Made by a program: the position numbers and the translations under genes | The notes under the pieces: generated by a model | What the model was told of the DNA's origin: nothing | What the model saw: only the letters and a program-made list of their open reading frames with translations | Database searches by the model: none | Assembly (NCBI RefSeq): GCF_902459565.1 | Contig: NZ_CABPSN010000001.1 | Coordinates: forward strand, 372,001 to 436,000 | Reading direction: 5' to 3' | DNA: 64,000 nucleotides | DNA from: Pandoraea aquatica | GTDB lineage: Bacteria > Pseudomonadota > Gammaproteobacteria > Burkholderiales > Burkholderiaceae | Shown here: piece by piece, positions 63,527-64,000 of the stretch | How the letters are laid out: each line of letters starts with the position of its first letter | How positions within the stretch are numbered: position 1 is the stretch's first letter

Positions 63527-64000
63527 TCAGCGACCGGCGGCGTAACCGCCATCCACCGGCGCAATCGTGCCGGTCACGTAATCGCTCTCCACGAAATACC
63601 GTACCGCGCGCGCGACATCCTCGACCTCCGCGATACGGCCAAGGGGATGCATCTTGCCCAGCGCGTCGTGTGTTTCGGGCGCATGCATCGGCGTGTTCAC
63701 CACGCCCGGCGCTACCGCGTTGACGGTGACGCCGAACGGTGCCAGCTCCAGCGCCAGCGCCTTGGTCGCCTGATTCATCCCGCCCTTGAGCACCGCAGCC
63801 AGCAATGCGGGCACGCCCGAATGCGCCTGAAGGGCGATCGATGCCGTCACGTTCACGATCCGTCCGTTGCCGCGCTCGCTCATGTGCCGTGCGGCCGCTT
63901 GCGAGAAGTACAGCGTGCCCTTCAGGTTGGTGGCGATCTGCACCTCGATCTCCTCCGGCGTGAAGTCGACGAACGGCTTTGCCGCGAAGATGCCCGCATT
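63527..64000 (-). CDS. short-chain dehydrogenase/reductase, C-terminal part
   Basis: Partial gene that continues beyond the right edge. It ends on an SDR C-terminus (YVTGTIAPVDGGYAAGR) and shows NAGIFAAKPFVDF, GRIVNVTASIAL, and the NAVAPGVVNTPMHAP region. In the active-site YxxxK position I read AAVLK, so the catalytic Tyr appears replaced by Ala while Ser and Lys remain. I recall a VPAAL..LTKGG-type SDR subfamily with the same change. Substrate unknown. The Rossmann N-terminus lies outside the window. Confidence 0.8.
   Translation of the reverse strand, partial: NAGIFAAKPFVDFTPEEIEVQIATNLKGTLYFSQAAARHMSERGNGRIVNVTASIALQAHSGVPALLAAVLKGGMNQATKALALELAPFGVTVNAVAPGVVNTPMHAPETHDALGKMHPLGRIAEVEDVARAVRYFVESDYVTGTIAPVDGGYAAGR

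Overview
The window is high-GC chromosomal DNA with tightly packed genes, many start/stop overlaps (ATGA) and gene families typical of Burkholderiaceae. These include a 2,2-dialkylglycine decarboxylase that reads almost like the Burkholderia cepacia enzyme, an entericidin lipoprotein, many LysR and MerR regulators, and a PdxR/MocR regulator. A Burkholderia/Pandoraea-type betaproteobacterium is the best guess; the genus is an inference, not proven. I saw no rRNA, tRNA or CRISPR array.

Region 1 (1-16.5 kb, all minus strand) is most of an extracellular contractile injection system (eCIS, Afp/PVC/MAC type). In transcription order it holds a DUF4255 cap-like protein, an unassigned eCIS protein, one sheath, two tube proteins, a DUF5908 mini-protein, a LysM hub protein, a VgrG-like spike, a PAAR tip, gp25, a giant gp6/J-like baseplate protein, a fibre-like protein, a small duplicated protein, a second baseplate protein, and the start of the tape-measure protein, which runs off the left edge. 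The AAA+ ATPase and any payload would lie further left.

Region 2 (16.8-23.6 kb) is a Ugp/Mal-type ABC importer operon ending in a cytosolic alkaline-phosphatase-superfamily hydrolase, with a divergent SorC regulator. It probably imports and cleaves a phosphorylated compound. Region 3 (23.7-28.3 kb) has a CynX-type MFS exporter, an AraC regulator, a ChrR-like cupin and an ABC exporter. Upstream of the exporter, in the same direction, lies a 1,100-residue protein (28.4-31.7 kb) whose C-terminus looks like a toxin-type nucleic-acid deaminase.

Region 4 (32-41 kb) contains a chromate transporter, penicillin G acylase (with a perfect TetR-like palindrome upstream), a MerR regulator fused to a P-loop ATPase, serine acetyltransferase, and a MocR regulator divergent from an AhpD-like protein. 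Region 5 (40.4-45.1 kb) is a LysR-controlled module of 2-hydroxycarboxylate transporter, CoA-transferase and CitE-like lyase, which predicts import, CoA activation and cleavage of malate- or citramalate-like acids.

Region 6 (45.1-54.5 kb) has a MerR/ene-reductase pair with a classic 19-bp-spacer promoter, a lower-GC two-gene module with an ADP-ribosyltransferase-like protein and small partner (toxin-antitoxin-like), a Fur-box-led nitroreductase, a chemoreceptor, entericidin, dgdR/dgdA and an esterase. Region 7 (54.5-64 kb) has a 269-bp MITE-like element with 31-bp perfect inverted ends, a molybdate/tungstate-type binding protein and permease without an ATPase gene but with a ModE-like box, a GT39-type membrane transferase, an orphan SsuA-like binding protein, a TonB receptor, a tautomerase and a partial SDR.
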